Assembly (NCBI GenBank): GCA_037129555.1
Contig: JBAXUS010000121.1
Span: forward strand, 1-18,593
Length of the DNA: 18,593 nt
Direction: 5' to 3'
Source of the DNA: JANXLS01 sp037129555
GTDB taxonomy: Bacteria; Planctomycetota; SZUA-567; H5-PLA8
This document shows, piece by piece, positions 1-7,505 of this stretch (its first letter is position 1; each line of letters opens with the position of its first letter). The position numbers and the translations under genes are program-made. Under the pieces are notes generated by a model. It was not told the origin of the DNA. It ran no database searches and saw only the letters and a program-made list of their open reading frames with translations.

Positions 1-77
1 TCACCCCGCGAAGGAGTACCTTCGTCGGCCCTCTCCCTCAAGGGGAGAGGGGAACAGCGACGCACGTCCGGTCATGC
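1..77 (+). repeat. Palindromic repeat, CTCTCCC family, copy A
   Basis: The left edge cuts this element. It has three parts: a variable hairpin (CGAAGG/CCTTCG, positions 9-24), a palindromic core (CCCTCTCCC...GGGGAGAGG, about 30-52), and a tail ending in ACGTCCGGTCATGC (about 64-77). The same order is seen at 11453-11540, and inverted at 11330-11411 and 18536-18593. The tail ends one base before the stop codon of the VTT gene (78-80), so it forms the 3' end or terminator region of that operon. Similar CTCTCCC-type repeats are common in PVC genomes as I recall them; no search was run. Confidence 0.75.
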
Positions 78-821
78 TTACACTGATTGCGGTGCTTCGG
101 TCTTGATTGCTTTCAATGCAATGCGCGACATGACGGTGAGTGCGATGAGCGTCAAGACAATTCCGATAATTCGCTGGCCCAAGAGCATCGTATCGACATT
201 TTGCTTCGTGGCTTCATCGACCACCTTGGCTGTTTCGCAACTGATGTATAAAAATGCAGCGTTCAAGGGCAGCATGCCGATAAACGTTCCGAGTGCAAAT
301 TTCCAATAGGGTATCCGCGTCATCGAGAGAACGTAGTTGATGATGGTGAACGGAAAGATGGGCGAGAGACGCATCAGGATCACGACGGTCAATGCTCTTC
401 GTTCAACCGCCGTGTCAATTGCTTTGAATTTCGGTTTGTCAGCGGCCCACAGTTCAACGCGTTTCCGTAATACGGTCCGTCCCAGCACAAATGCAATCGT
501 ACCTCCGATGTTGGCAGCGATGACGGTCAGTACTAGACCTTTCCAGAATCCGAAGACCGGGCCTACGCCCATCGACAGCGCGATGCTGGGAATCAGAAAA
601 ATGCAGAAGCCGATGTACGTCGCGATGTAGGCAAATGGCGCGATCCAGCCGAGTGAGAGAATGTAGGCGCTGAATTGGGTCAGCCATAATTTCAGCGGAA
701 GAAAGGCGAAGGCGAGCGCTCCGATCACAAACCATGCGATGAAAAAATAGCGGGCGCGGCCGGGCTTGGGTTTCGGTTCGGATGTGGCAGGCGGTGGAGT
801 TAATGGTAAAGGTTCGGTCAT
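78..821 (-). CDS. VTT/DedA-like (TVP38/TMEM64 family) membrane protein
   Basis: The product is a 247-residue inner-membrane protein of the SNARE-associated (VTT) family, whose members are linked to lipid scrambling or small-molecule transport. A Pro-rich cytoplasmic N-terminus (1-22) precedes TM segments at about 24-42 and 50-80. The VTT core covers about 75-195. It contains the family GGTIAFVLGR motif (106-115) and the re-entrant segment R151-L-S-P-I-F-P-F, followed by INY (161-163) and GTFIGMLP (178-185). A last TM lies at about 216-236. The length fits the family. The gene starts 7 bp after the stop of the upstream secreted protein, so the two are probably co-transcribed. No Shine-Dalgarno is visible, which suggests translational coupling. 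The family assignment is firm, but the substrate cannot be inferred. Confidence 0.88.
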   Translation of the reverse strand: MTEPLPLTPPPATSEPKPKPGRARYFFIAWFVIGALAFAFLPLKLWLTQFSAYILSLGWIAPFAYIATYIGFCIFLIPSIALSMGVGPVFGFWKGLVLTVIAANIGGTIAFVLGRTVLRKRVELWAADKPKFKAIDTAVERRALTVVILMRLSPIFPFTIINYVLSMTRIPYWKFALGTFIGMLPLNAAFLYISCETAKVVDEATKQNVDTMLLGQRIIGIVLTLIALTVMSRIALKAIKTEAPQSV

Positions 822-828
822 GAGAGCG

Positions 829-1782
829 TTATTGTTCCCAGATGTTCAAACTGGTTTCCAGCGCCGCCGTGAGCGTTTCGCGTTTGAATCCATCCGGCAC
901 CGGAACTGTGAATTTTGCCGGGGCGATGGGCGTATTCAACGACAAATCTTCGACATCCAATTCGAGCGAATAGGCTCCGCCCGGGACATGCAGTGTGACG
1001 CGCCCGGGATAGGCTGGTTTCGACGGAGTAGCATCTGCTTCAGGGAAGCGGTAACGTGAATACACGATCCGTCCGGCATCCACTCCACCGCGTGCAAAAA
1101 CATTCTTTTGTTCGACCACGCGTGTCGATAAATCGACGGTCAAACGCGTTAGGTAGCGCGGCAGTGGAGCGGACGTTTCTGGCACGTTGCAAAACGCCTG
1201 GTTGTCCACGCAGCAGGAGGTCCGGCATAGTTGAGCGGATGGCGGAGCGACTGGAAAAAACAAATCCAGTGCTCGACCGCATTGAGCGAGGAGCGCCAGA
1301 TGGCAGTTCGGTTGATTGAGCAGTTCCTCGCGCGTGCCGGTCAGATGACGCGATTTTCCTGGCAGGCAGAGCGTCACGTTCTCGCCGCGCATGCCCATAT
1401 CCAGCAGCAATTGTCCGCTCTCGGTGGTGACTCGCAGACGCAGATTTCCTGCTGCGTCGCCAAGATAGGCGCCGTTGAGTGGGTACTCTTTTTTCTTCAC
1501 GGCGTCACGTAGCGTGACGTGGAGACGCGCGATCACGCTGGTCGCTCCTTCGCGCCGGGACGCGAGAGTTTTTGCGCAGTCTAAAAATGTGGTGCGTTCG
1601 CCTGCTTGTGTGGCGGAGGCAAGTAGAAGAATGAGTGTGAAGAATAAACGTGTGCCACTGGCAGGTACTCCTGCCAGTGTGAATTTGCAATAACCCGTTG
1701 AATTTTTAATTTGACGCAGCGTGGGGGCACTGGCAGGAGTACCTGCCAGTGGCACACGGCGGTGAGGACTTGTGTGTGACAT
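829..1782 (-). CDS. Secreted protein of unknown function, possibly LolA/LolB-like fold; N-terminus overprinted by repeats
   Basis: The frame runs 317 residues from the ATG at 1780-1782. A hydrophobic segment (LFFTLILLLASATQA, about 46-60) looks like a signal peptide core, but it follows about 45 residues encoded by two palindromic repeats and their spacer. That is far too long for a normal n-region. No other ATG lies before the signal segment, so the real start may be a GTG or CTG, or the original start may have been displaced. The mature part has a beta-rich pattern (GNLRLRV, GQLLLDMGMRGENVTLCLPG) that weakly recalls the LolA/LolB/DUF4292 fold. A Cys cluster (LCRTSCCVDNQAFC) lies near 200-213. 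The gene begins 6 bp after the subtilase stop and ends 7 bp before the VTT gene. I do not recognise the family firmly. Confidence 0.7.
   Translation of the reverse strand: MSHTSPHRRVPLAGTPASAPTLRQIKNSTGYCKFTLAGVPASGTRLFFTLILLLASATQAGERTTFLDCAKTLASRREGATSVIARLHVTLRDAVKKKEYPLNGAYLGDAAGNLRLRVTTESGQLLLDMGMRGENVTLCLPGKSRHLTGTREELLNQPNCHLALLAQCGRALDLFFPVAPPSAQLCRTSCCVDNQAFCNVPETSAPLPRYLTRLTVDLSTRVVEQKNVFARGGVDAGRIVYSRYRFPEADATPSKPAYPGRVTLHVPGGAYSLELDVEDLSLNTPIAPAKFTVPVPDGFKRETLTAALETSLNIWEQ
1648..1757. repeat. REPIN-like inverted pair of 24-bp palindromes
   Basis: Copy 1 (1656-1679) and copy 2 (1728-1751) are each near-perfect palindromes with arms CACTGGCAGG and CCTGCCAGTG. The flanks GTGTGC (1650-1655) and GCACAC (1752-1757) show that the copies face each other, so the whole unit can also fold into one long hairpin with a spacer of about 48 bp. 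The pair lies in the 5' coding region of the gene at 829-1782. Both copies fall in the same reading frame and would encode nearly the same peptides (PLAGTPAS and TLAGVPAS). Confidence 0.85.
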
Positions 1783-1788
1783 TGGCGG

Positions 1789-4700
1789 TTAGTGCGCTCC
1801 GCCTTTGATTGTGCCTTTGCCGGACTTCCCGTTGTAGGTCGCTTTGTAGTTGGCTTGATACAGTGCGTCGTCGGTTTCAACTTCAACGTGGATCGTTAAT
1901 GTTTTGCCGAGCGTCATCGTGTCGATCCCGAAGGATGTAAATAGCGCTCGGAGGTCGCGCAGTACGGTGACGTCCTTGAAGCTGGTCAAAATGGTTCCTT
2001 TTTTCAGGTCAATTTTGAAGCTCTCGGTTTTGTTGATTTGCGAGGCGTGACGGTCGACGAGGAACGAATATAGAGGCGTCAATGGCTTACCTGCAAGCCC
2101 GGCACGGACTGTGTAGGTTTTGCCTTCGAACGTCCCATTTTTGATTGCGTCGCGCGCTTGTTGCGGCGTTTTAACTAAACCCGGGACGATGATGTTCATG
2201 GACAATTGATTCGACGCGGCTTTATTCAAATCCACTTTTGCGGTGCAGATCAGCGGATAGATGTCGCCGGGTGCGGGCTTCGTGACGGTGATGAGAATGT
2301 CGGGCGAGGTGCTGGAGTTGTTGGAGCTGTCGGTCACGGTCAAGCTCGCGAGGTATTCAACTGAAAGCGGCGCGCCCGTTCCGAGCGTGTAGGTGTGGCT
2401 GACGTTCTTGCCTGTGGCGGTGGTGCCGTCGCCGAAATCCCAGGTGTATGTGGCCACGATCCCGGTGCTGCCGTTGCCGGAGAATTGGACGACAAGAGGT
2501 GCGTCGCCTGAGGTCGGAACGGCGAGCGCGTGTGCTTGCAGCGTGTTGGTTGTTGCGGTGATTTGAATGACCTTCGTGTCGGTTGAATTGAATGCTCCTG
2601 TGACGGTCAGCGATGCGTTGTACGTTCCCGCGATGGTATACATATGTGAAACGGTTATGCCTGTGACGGTGGGGGAGCCGTCGTCGAAATCCCATGTGTA
2701 CGTTTGAATGTTTCCGATGCTGGCTGTTCCGGAGAATTGAACGATCAGCGGCACATCGCCGGTCGTGACGTTTGCGTTGGGAACTGCTGTGACGGTGGGT
2801 GTCGATACGGTAATTTGGATTGGCGAAGAGGTAAGCGTTTGAGCCTGCGCGTCTGAAATCGTCAAGGTCGCCATGTAGGTATTTGGTGTTGAGTACACGT
2901 GCGAAACCGTTGGTCCGACACCCTTGGTGCCGTCGCCAAAATCCCAGGAATAAAGGGTAATAGCTCCGCTGCTACCTTGACCGGAGAACATCACGGTTAG
3001 CGGTGCATCGCCGCTTGTGGGTGACGCGTTTGCGTTGGCGTGGAGACTTGCCAGTTGCGGAATGTTTGTGCAGAGCGCGAAGGCCTGAGCTCCGGAGGGG
3101 ATGCTGGTGCCCGAGACAGTAGCCGTCCACGTCCCGGCAATTGGATTAGCGACGACAGTTTGTTCGATGGGATCAACGGTATTCGGTCCGGTATTCGTAG
3201 CGAGATTTGACGGAAAGGCTGCACTCAACGAATATGGATAATGCTTTCCACCCTGCGGATCGGTCAATATCAAATCGAGATCATTGACCAACGCTTTGGC
3301 TGCATTCGGATTACCAGGCAAATCCATCCAGCAGAGTGTCATTTTAAGCGAAGGCGTGTTGGCAGGAACAACAATGTTGTATGTAGCGCCTCCTCCGTTT
3401 GTCACAGCGTCTTCAAAGAAAACGGCTAGCGACGGACTGTCTGAGTGTACATCCACCAGCCGAACTGCTGCGTCGGCGTTGATGATGCCGAAACCGTATA
3501 TTTTGTCCGGCCCGGTGAATCCGAGGTCGGTGGCTGTTTCGCACAACAAGGCTTTCATCAACGCGGCTGTGGGATCGCCTCCGTACACGATTATGTAGCG
3601 TTGCTGGACGAGGGCGGCGATACCGGTTGCGGCGGGCGTTGAGAATGAGGTGCCAGAATTGCTGGTGACAGATGAAGTACCCACATCCAATTTTACGCCT
3701 TGACCGAAGGCGACCAAATCGGGCTTGATACGTCCGTCGTTCATCGGACCGTGTTCAGCGAAGGAAGCGCTACCGCCAGCCGGTGCAGTTGGCGGAGTGC
3801 CAAACGGATTCCCGGCTTTCGCAGCCGCTGAAGTCGATTCGATACAGAGACCATTTTTCATCCCAACGAAGAAATCGATGTGCTTGTCAAATCCACCAAC
3901 TTCTTCATTGCCCGCGAAAAACGCGAGAAGATTTTTCGCTCGAAGCGCTGAATCCCAGTCGGCGGATGTGGTCTGATAATCGCCCCAATTGCTCACGGTC
4001 GGACCGTATGAATGGTTCGATAAGAGAATTTTGAGAGTCTTCATGCTGGACAAATCAGCGGTCGAAAACGCGTCGCCACCTACAAATGTTGTTGCGGCAT
4101 AGACGGATATTTTCGCTGCGGGTGCTATACCTTTTGCGGTTGGTTGGTTCAATCCTTCAGATGCGATCTGGCCGACTACGGAAGTGGCGTGCGTGTAATT
4201 TCCAAAAATAGTGGAGTCACCGTCGGTGTCGATGAAGGTCATGCGATTGACAAAATCGAAATGCATTTCTGGCTTACCGATTTCGCGCACGGCTACGGTG
4301 ATGCCAGTGCCGTCGAGGAGGTCGCCTTGATCGCGAACGAGGGTGACGTTGGAGCTCGAATCTGTTATCGCATCGCGGTTGGCGATGGGCGGCGGAGCAA
4401 ATTCAATGAATGCGACGGAGGACAACGCGGCGATGTGGAGCGCTTGATTTGCGCGGGCCGAACACATGAATCGCGGGCCGAGGACACTTGGGTTTCCGAG
4501 CGTGACGGCCAGCGCGGCGGTCTCAGGCGATGCGGCGATTTGAGCGGTCATTTCAGCGAGCGTCGTCCCAGGGCGAGCGAGCACGCTGAAGCGCGTCAAG
4601 CCGTCGGCGAGCTGGGCGTGAGGCGGTGTTCGTTGAGCGAATACTTCGCCATGCAATTTGTCGCGCGGATCGATCTGCGATACGCCGCGCACAAACGGTA

Positions 4701-5244
4701 GTTTTGCGGCGTCTTGAATTGCGAGCACATCGCCACGCACGGTCCACGCGTAGCCATCGACGTAGCCGAGGAGATCGACGCCGGCTTCAGATAATTGAAT
4801 ACGCTGCACGTCGGTAGGGTGTTCGGTGAATTGCATGTAGACGGAACAGTCGCGTTCGGGATGGTGAAGGTCGTCTGTGGAAAAAACGTCAGCAGGTGCA
4901 AACGGGGTGGGTAAAAATGCGCGGGCATTGAGGCTCACGACATATTTTTGAAACGCGGGCTGAATGGAATCACGAAACGCGCGTGTGCTTATCGGGTCAA
5001 AGAAGGCTGCCCCGGAACGATCGGCGGAATTCAAGGCACCGCCCCATTTATAGGCAGCGCGTGCGGCAATTGGTTCCTGTGAGGGTGCAGTGATGTCTGG
5101 TTGTGCCGGGACGTTCGGAGTGTTATATGGGCGCGTGGAATTCTGCGCGGTCGATCGCAGCGCGGATGCGCACCACATATAACACAGTGCGGCAATCGCC
5201 ACTCCACACGCGATGCCGATGATGATACGCCGTTGACCCGCCAT
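1789..5244 (-). CDS. Secreted KP-43-like subtilase (peptidase S8) with three PKD domains; Glu at the catalytic Asp position
   Basis: The product is 1151 residues, starting at an ATG with GGGAG 6 nt upstream. An N-terminal hydrophobic segment (about 7-26) is a signal peptide or anchor. A propeptide-like region follows (about 85-285), then the S8 catalytic domain (about 300-595). His352 (NYTHATSVV), Asn446 (FFAGNEE) and Ser533 (GTSFSTPAATG) match the subtilase His, oxyanion Asn and nucleophile. The expected Asp in GxxVAVxDTG is Glu321 (ITVAVREIG), 31 residues before the His as in subtilisin (32). A jelly-roll of the KP-43 type covers about 605-728 (CWMDLPG, LVNDLDLIL). Three PKD domains (about 735-815, 818-897, 902-988) carry YSWDFGDG, YTWDFDDG and YTWDFGDG. 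The C-terminal domain (about 990-1151) is unassigned. It is the first gene of a three-gene unit. PKD domains usually bind carbohydrate or protein surfaces, so an extracellular or envelope location is inferred. Confidence 0.9.
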   Translation of the reverse strand: MAGQRRIIIGIACGVAIAALCYMWCASALRSTAQNSTRPYNTPNVPAQPDITAPSQEPIAARAAYKWGGALNSADRSGAAFFDPISTRAFRDSIQPAFQKYVVSLNARAFLPTPFAPADVFSTDDLHHPERDCSVYMQFTEHPTDVQRIQLSEAGVDLLGYVDGYAWTVRGDVLAIQDAAKLPFVRGVSQIDPRDKLHGEVFAQRTPPHAQLADGLTRFSVLARPGTTLAEMTAQIAASPETAALAVTLGNPSVLGPRFMCSARANQALHIAALSSVAFIEFAPPPIANRDAITDSSSNVTLVRDQGDLLDGTGITVAVREIGKPEMHFDFVNRMTFIDTDGDSTIFGNYTHATSVVGQIASEGLNQPTAKGIAPAAKISVYAATTFVGGDAFSTADLSSMKTLKILLSNHSYGPTVSNWGDYQTTSADWDSALRAKNLLAFFAGNEEVGGFDKHIDFFVGMKNGLCIESTSAAAKAGNPFGTPPTAPAGGSASFAEHGPMNDGRIKPDLVAFGQGVKLDVGTSSVTSNSGTSFSTPAATGIAALVQQRYIIVYGGDPTAALMKALLCETATDLGFTGPDKIYGFGIINADAAVRLVDVHSDSPSLAVFFEDAVTNGGGATYNIVVPANTPSLKMTLCWMDLPGNPNAAKALVNDLDLILTDPQGGKHYPYSLSAAFPSNLATNTGPNTVDPIEQTVVANPIAGTWTATVSGTSIPSGAQAFALCTNIPQLASLHANANASPTSGDAPLTVMFSGQGSSGAITLYSWDFGDGTKGVGPTVSHVYSTPNTYMATLTISDAQAQTLTSSPIQITVSTPTVTAVPNANVTTGDVPLIVQFSGTASIGNIQTYTWDFDDGSPTVTGITVSHMYTIAGTYNASLTVTGAFNSTDTKVIQITATTNTLQAHALAVPTSGDAPLVVQFSGNGSTGIVATYTWDFGDGTTATGKNVSHTYTLGTGAPLSVEYLASLTVTDSSNNSSTSPDILITVTKPAPGDIYPLICTAKVDLNKAASNQLSMNIIVPGLVKTPQQARDAIKNGTFEGKTYTVRAGLAGKPLTPLYSFLVDRHASQINKTESFKIDLKKGTILTSFKDVTVLRDLRALFTSFGIDTMTLGKTLTIHVEVETDDALYQANYKATYNGKSGKGTIKGGAH

Positions 5245-5281
5245 TCGATACTCCCGCCCATTTTCTTTATGAATACAAGGT

Positions 5282-5310
5282 TACATACCATCCTGTCACG
5301 TCAATTGCAA
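5282..5310 (-). promoter_or_regulatory. Possible promoter of the subtilase operon
   Basis: On the minus strand TTGCAA (5305-5310) and TATGTA (5282-5287) are separated by 17 bp, 38 bp upstream of the subtilase ATG. The match to sigma70 consensus is only moderate, and PVC promoters are poorly characterised, so this is weak evidence. Confidence 0.28.
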
Positions 5311-5415
5311 TTTAGTGACAAAAGAATTTAAAGCGGCTTATCGCCAAATGAGCAATCGGATGCACTAATAAGGAGAGGGAAAGCGAATTATTTGGGCTGA
5401 GGAACTGCGAAAAGC

Positions 5416-5449
5416 AAAAAAAAACCGGAAACCACTGGGTTTCCGGTTT
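5416..5449 (-). terminator. Strong rho-independent terminator, minus strand
   Basis: A perfect 12-bp stem (AAACCGGAAACC / GGTTTCCGGTTT, 5422-5433 and 5438-5449) with a 4-nt loop is followed on the minus strand by a run of nine T (5416-5424). The plus strand has no comparable T-tract, so it acts on leftward transcripts. It lies about 500 bp beyond the miaB stop and about 170 bp before the subtilase start, so it ends a separate small transcript or acts as an attenuator. Confidence 0.88.
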
Positions 5450-5452
5450 CTC

Positions 5453-5509
5453 TTAGACGGCAAGCATGCCCGAACCGTGGGGGGGGGTGAGTCCGGAAGG
5501 CACCGTCAT
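5453..5509 (-). CDS. Possible 18-residue peptide ORF in the leader RNA
   Basis: An ATG at 5507-5509 opens a frame reading MTVPSGLTPPHGSGMLAV and stops with TAA at 5453-5455, immediately before the terminator hairpin. The frame passes through a run of nine C. No clear Shine-Dalgarno precedes it. The position suits a leader peptide, but a frame this short can arise by chance, and no function is proposed. Confidence 0.25.
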   Translation of the reverse strand: MTVPSGLTPPHGSGMLAV

Positions 5510-5520
5510 CGAGAGCTAAG

Positions 5521-5864
5521 TTTCAGTTTTTACTATCTGTTGCGTTTCACACTCTTATTAATACCACATGTATGGATTCATGCAATGGGGAAAATCAAAA
5601 TTATTTACTAATGTATAACTAAATAACAGGACGATAGTTATACTAGAATTAGACTCTCCCGTGCCCGATTTCTTCAAGAATCTTTGGGCGATTTCTCACA
5701 TTTTTCGATCTTTTCACGTCGCTTTCGCGTCGGAAAGAGCGCGAAACATTATCGGACTATTCATCGTCACGACCCGGCGCGGGCTTGAGAAGAATTTTGG
5801 ATTATTTTCTTAAGGGACGTGGGGAAGTTGCGAGAGTGCGTGGAAAGGATGCGGATATTGAAAT
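5521..5864. other. AT-rich non-coding stretch
   Basis: This stretch has no convincing gene on either strand. It is clearly more AT-rich than its surroundings, especially 5521-5650, which fits a promoter or regulatory region for the small leftward transcript ending at 5416. Several promoter-like hexamers face left. Confidence 0.5.
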
Positions 5865-5936
5865 GTAGGACGGGCTTATATTCCGTCCATTTCGTAGTCG
5901 TTACACACATGCAGACGGGCTGTAAGCCCGTCCTAC
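5865..5936. repeat. Inverted pair of GTAGGACGGGCTT repeats
   Basis: The arm GTAGGACGGGCTT (5865-5877) recurs in inverse orientation as AAGCCCGTCCTAC (5924-5936). Each copy is itself a short palindrome: GGACGGGCTTATATTCCGTCC on the left is degenerate, and GACGGGCTGTAAGCCCGTC on the right is near perfect. The spacer is about 25 bp. The pair ends 10 bp from the miaB stop codon and may form its transcript end. The head-to-head layout is the same as in the pair at 1648-1757. Confidence 0.75.
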
Positions 5937-5946
5937 TTTGTGTTTG

Positions 5947-7425
5947 CTACACACAATCACCCAACATGCTGAAGGCTGTTGCGTCGGTGACTTTTACGTT
6001 CACGACGTGGCCGATTTTTGCGGCGTCGGCTGCGAAGTGGATCAAGCGGTGGGCTCGCGTGCGGCCGGTCATGCGGTTTGGATCTTTGCTCGGGCCTTCG
6101 ATCAGCACTTCTTCGATCTGGCCAATTCGGGCGCGATTTTTTTCGAGCGAGATTTTTTCCTGCAAATCAGACAGGCGCGCGTGGCGTACCTTTTTGACAT
6201 CTTCGGGAACGTCGTCTTCGAGCTTCTGCGCTGGAGTGCCTTCGCGGACAGAGTATTTGAAGACGTAGCTGTTCTGGAAACGGACTTCTTCCATCAGCGT
6301 CAGGCTCTCTTCAAAATCGGCGTCCGTTTCGCCACAGAAACCGACGATCCAATCGCCGCAGAATTCGATCTCCGGGCAGCGTTCGCGTGCGGCTCGCACG
6401 ACGTCGAGATAGCGTTCGCGTTTGTAGCCACGCTTCATGCGGCGCAACATCCGGTCCGAACCGCTTTGCGGCGGCATGTGAATGAACGGCATGACTTTGT
6501 CGCCCAATTCGGCCATGGTCGAAAACAATTCTTCGCGGCATTCTTCCGGATGGCTGGTGATGAAGCGGATGCGCTTTAAGCCTTCTATCGGATGGAGCGC
6601 GCGCAGCAGATTCCACAAATTCGTTTCGCCGCCGAGGTCGTAGCCGTAGGTGTCAATGGTCTGGCCGAGCAGCATGATTTCGCGGACGCCGTCGGCGACG
6701 AGGCGCTTGGCTTCGGTGACGACGTCGTCCATCGTGCGGCTGACTTCCGGGCCGCGCGTGTAGGGCACGACGCAGTAGGTGCAGCGTTTGTTGCAGCCGC
6801 GCGTGACGGTGATGAACGCCATCGCTTTATTTTCGCGCCGCGCGACGGTTTCACCGAAATTGACGATCGGCTTTTGATCGATGGCGAGCAATGGTGTGTG
6901 AGCACCTTCGCGGACGCGTTCGAGCAGGCGCGGAAATTCGTCGAGCATCCGCGTCCCAACAATCAGATCGACCCAGGGAAATTTCTTGGCGATGTGTTCG
7001 CCTTCTTTTTGAGCCATGCAGCCCATCACGGCGATCATGAAATCGGGTTGCTGGCGTTTGCGTTCGCGCAAGACATGCAGACGGTTGTAGACGCGGTCTT
7101 CGGCGTGGCCGCGCACGGAACATGTGTTCATGATCAGGAGGTCGCACTTTTCCTGATCCTCGACAAACGTCGCGCCTTTTTCGTTGAGCAGCCCGGCGAC
7201 CATTTCGGAATCATACTTGTTCATCTGACAGCCGAAGGTGAGCAGATGGACTTTCGTTCCGGCGGTCAGCGGATGGTTGCGGGAGCCTGCGAGCTTGAGC
7301 GCATCGGGTGTGAACACGGCGCCATCAGGCCCGCACAGGTCGGGGTTGTGGTCGGGGGATTCGACGCCTCGAAGTGAGGTGTCTGCGTGGTCGTGCGAGT
7401 GGGTGTGTGCGTGGGTCGATTCCAT
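5947..7425 (-). CDS. miaB: tRNA-2-methylthio-N6-dimethylallyladenosine synthase MiaB
   Basis: MiaB is a radical-SAM enzyme that methylthiolates i6A37 in tRNAs reading UNN codons. The 492-residue product has the UPF0004 domain (about 57-160), with Cys66 (FGCQMNKYDSE), Cys102 (NTCSVR) and Cys136 (MGCMAQKEG) for the auxiliary 4Fe-4S cluster. The radical SAM motif is Cys211-x3-Cys215-x2-Cys218 (RGCNKRCTYCVVPYTRG). A C-terminal TRAM domain begins at about 425 (RIGQIEEVLIEG). The N-terminal extension of about 57 residues is unusual and begins with a His-rich stretch (HAHTHSHDHAD). No Shine-Dalgarno is visible before the chosen ATG, so a later start near residue 55 is possible. MtaB/RimO are alternatives, but NTCSVR and the PYTRG context favour MiaB. 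It is a single gene, divergent from the toxin-antitoxin-like pair. Confidence 0.95.
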   Translation of the reverse strand: MESTHAHTHSHDHADTSLRGVESPDHNPDLCGPDGAVFTPDALKLAGSRNHPLTAGTKVHLLTFGCQMNKYDSEMVAGLLNEKGATFVEDQEKCDLLIMNTCSVRGHAEDRVYNRLHVLRERKRQQPDFMIAVMGCMAQKEGEHIAKKFPWVDLIVGTRMLDEFPRLLERVREGAHTPLLAIDQKPIVNFGETVARRENKAMAFITVTRGCNKRCTYCVVPYTRGPEVSRTMDDVVTEAKRLVADGVREIMLLGQTIDTYGYDLGGETNLWNLLRALHPIEGLKRIRFITSHPEECREELFSTMAELGDKVMPFIHMPPQSGSDRMLRRMKRGYKRERYLDVVRAARERCPEIEFCGDWIVGFCGETDADFEESLTLMEEVRFQNSYVFKYSVREGTPAQKLEDDVPEDVKKVRHARLSDLQEKISLEKNRARIGQIEEVLIEGPSKDPNRMTGRTRAHRLIHFAADAAKIGHVVNVKVTDATAFSMLGDCV

Positions 7426-7505
7426 AGTAGGCGGAGTCTAACACAGAACGTGGGCGGTTGCAATTCTGAGGAAAAGAGGTTAGGCTGTTGTCGGAGGACT
7501 TGGCT

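Larger units (their letters stand above)
5416..5551 (-). ncRNA. Candidate small RNA or leader/attenuator upstream of the subtilase
   Basis: The strong minus-strand terminator requires a transcript that starts to its right. Two sigma70-like candidates are present on the minus strand: TTGCAT (5580-5585) / TATTAA (5558-5563) with 16-bp spacing, giving an RNA of about 135 nt, and TTGAAG (5672-5677) / TCTAAT (5648-5653) with 18-bp spacing, giving about 225 nt. The RNA contains a C-run and an 18-codon reading frame that ends 3 nt before the terminator stem. I compared it with SRP RNA because the plus strand has a TCCGGAAGG motif, but the conserved internal loop is absent. No known RNA family was recognised. 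Confidence 0.4.

Noticed and set aside
5481..5507. SRP (4.5S) RNA, suggested by TCCGGAAGG on the plus strand
   Set aside because: The conserved internal loop (AGCAG on the 3' side) is missing, the strand is opposite to the terminator, and the flanks do not pair as an SRP hairpin should.
6592..7377. Long open frame on the plus strand opposite miaB (261 codons)
   Set aside because: It lies fully antisense to a well-supported miaB gene, has no recognisable protein family and no start signal. It is a GC-driven shadow.
7458..7486. Promoter for the toxin-antitoxin pair (TTGCAA / TAGGCT, 17-bp spacing)
   Set aside because: The transcript start would fall on the Shine-Dalgarno sequence, and the -10 match is poor.
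7488..7505. TTG start for the antitoxin gene
   Set aside because: It would place the GGAGG Shine-Dalgarno inside the coding region. The ATG at 7506 is correctly spaced from it.
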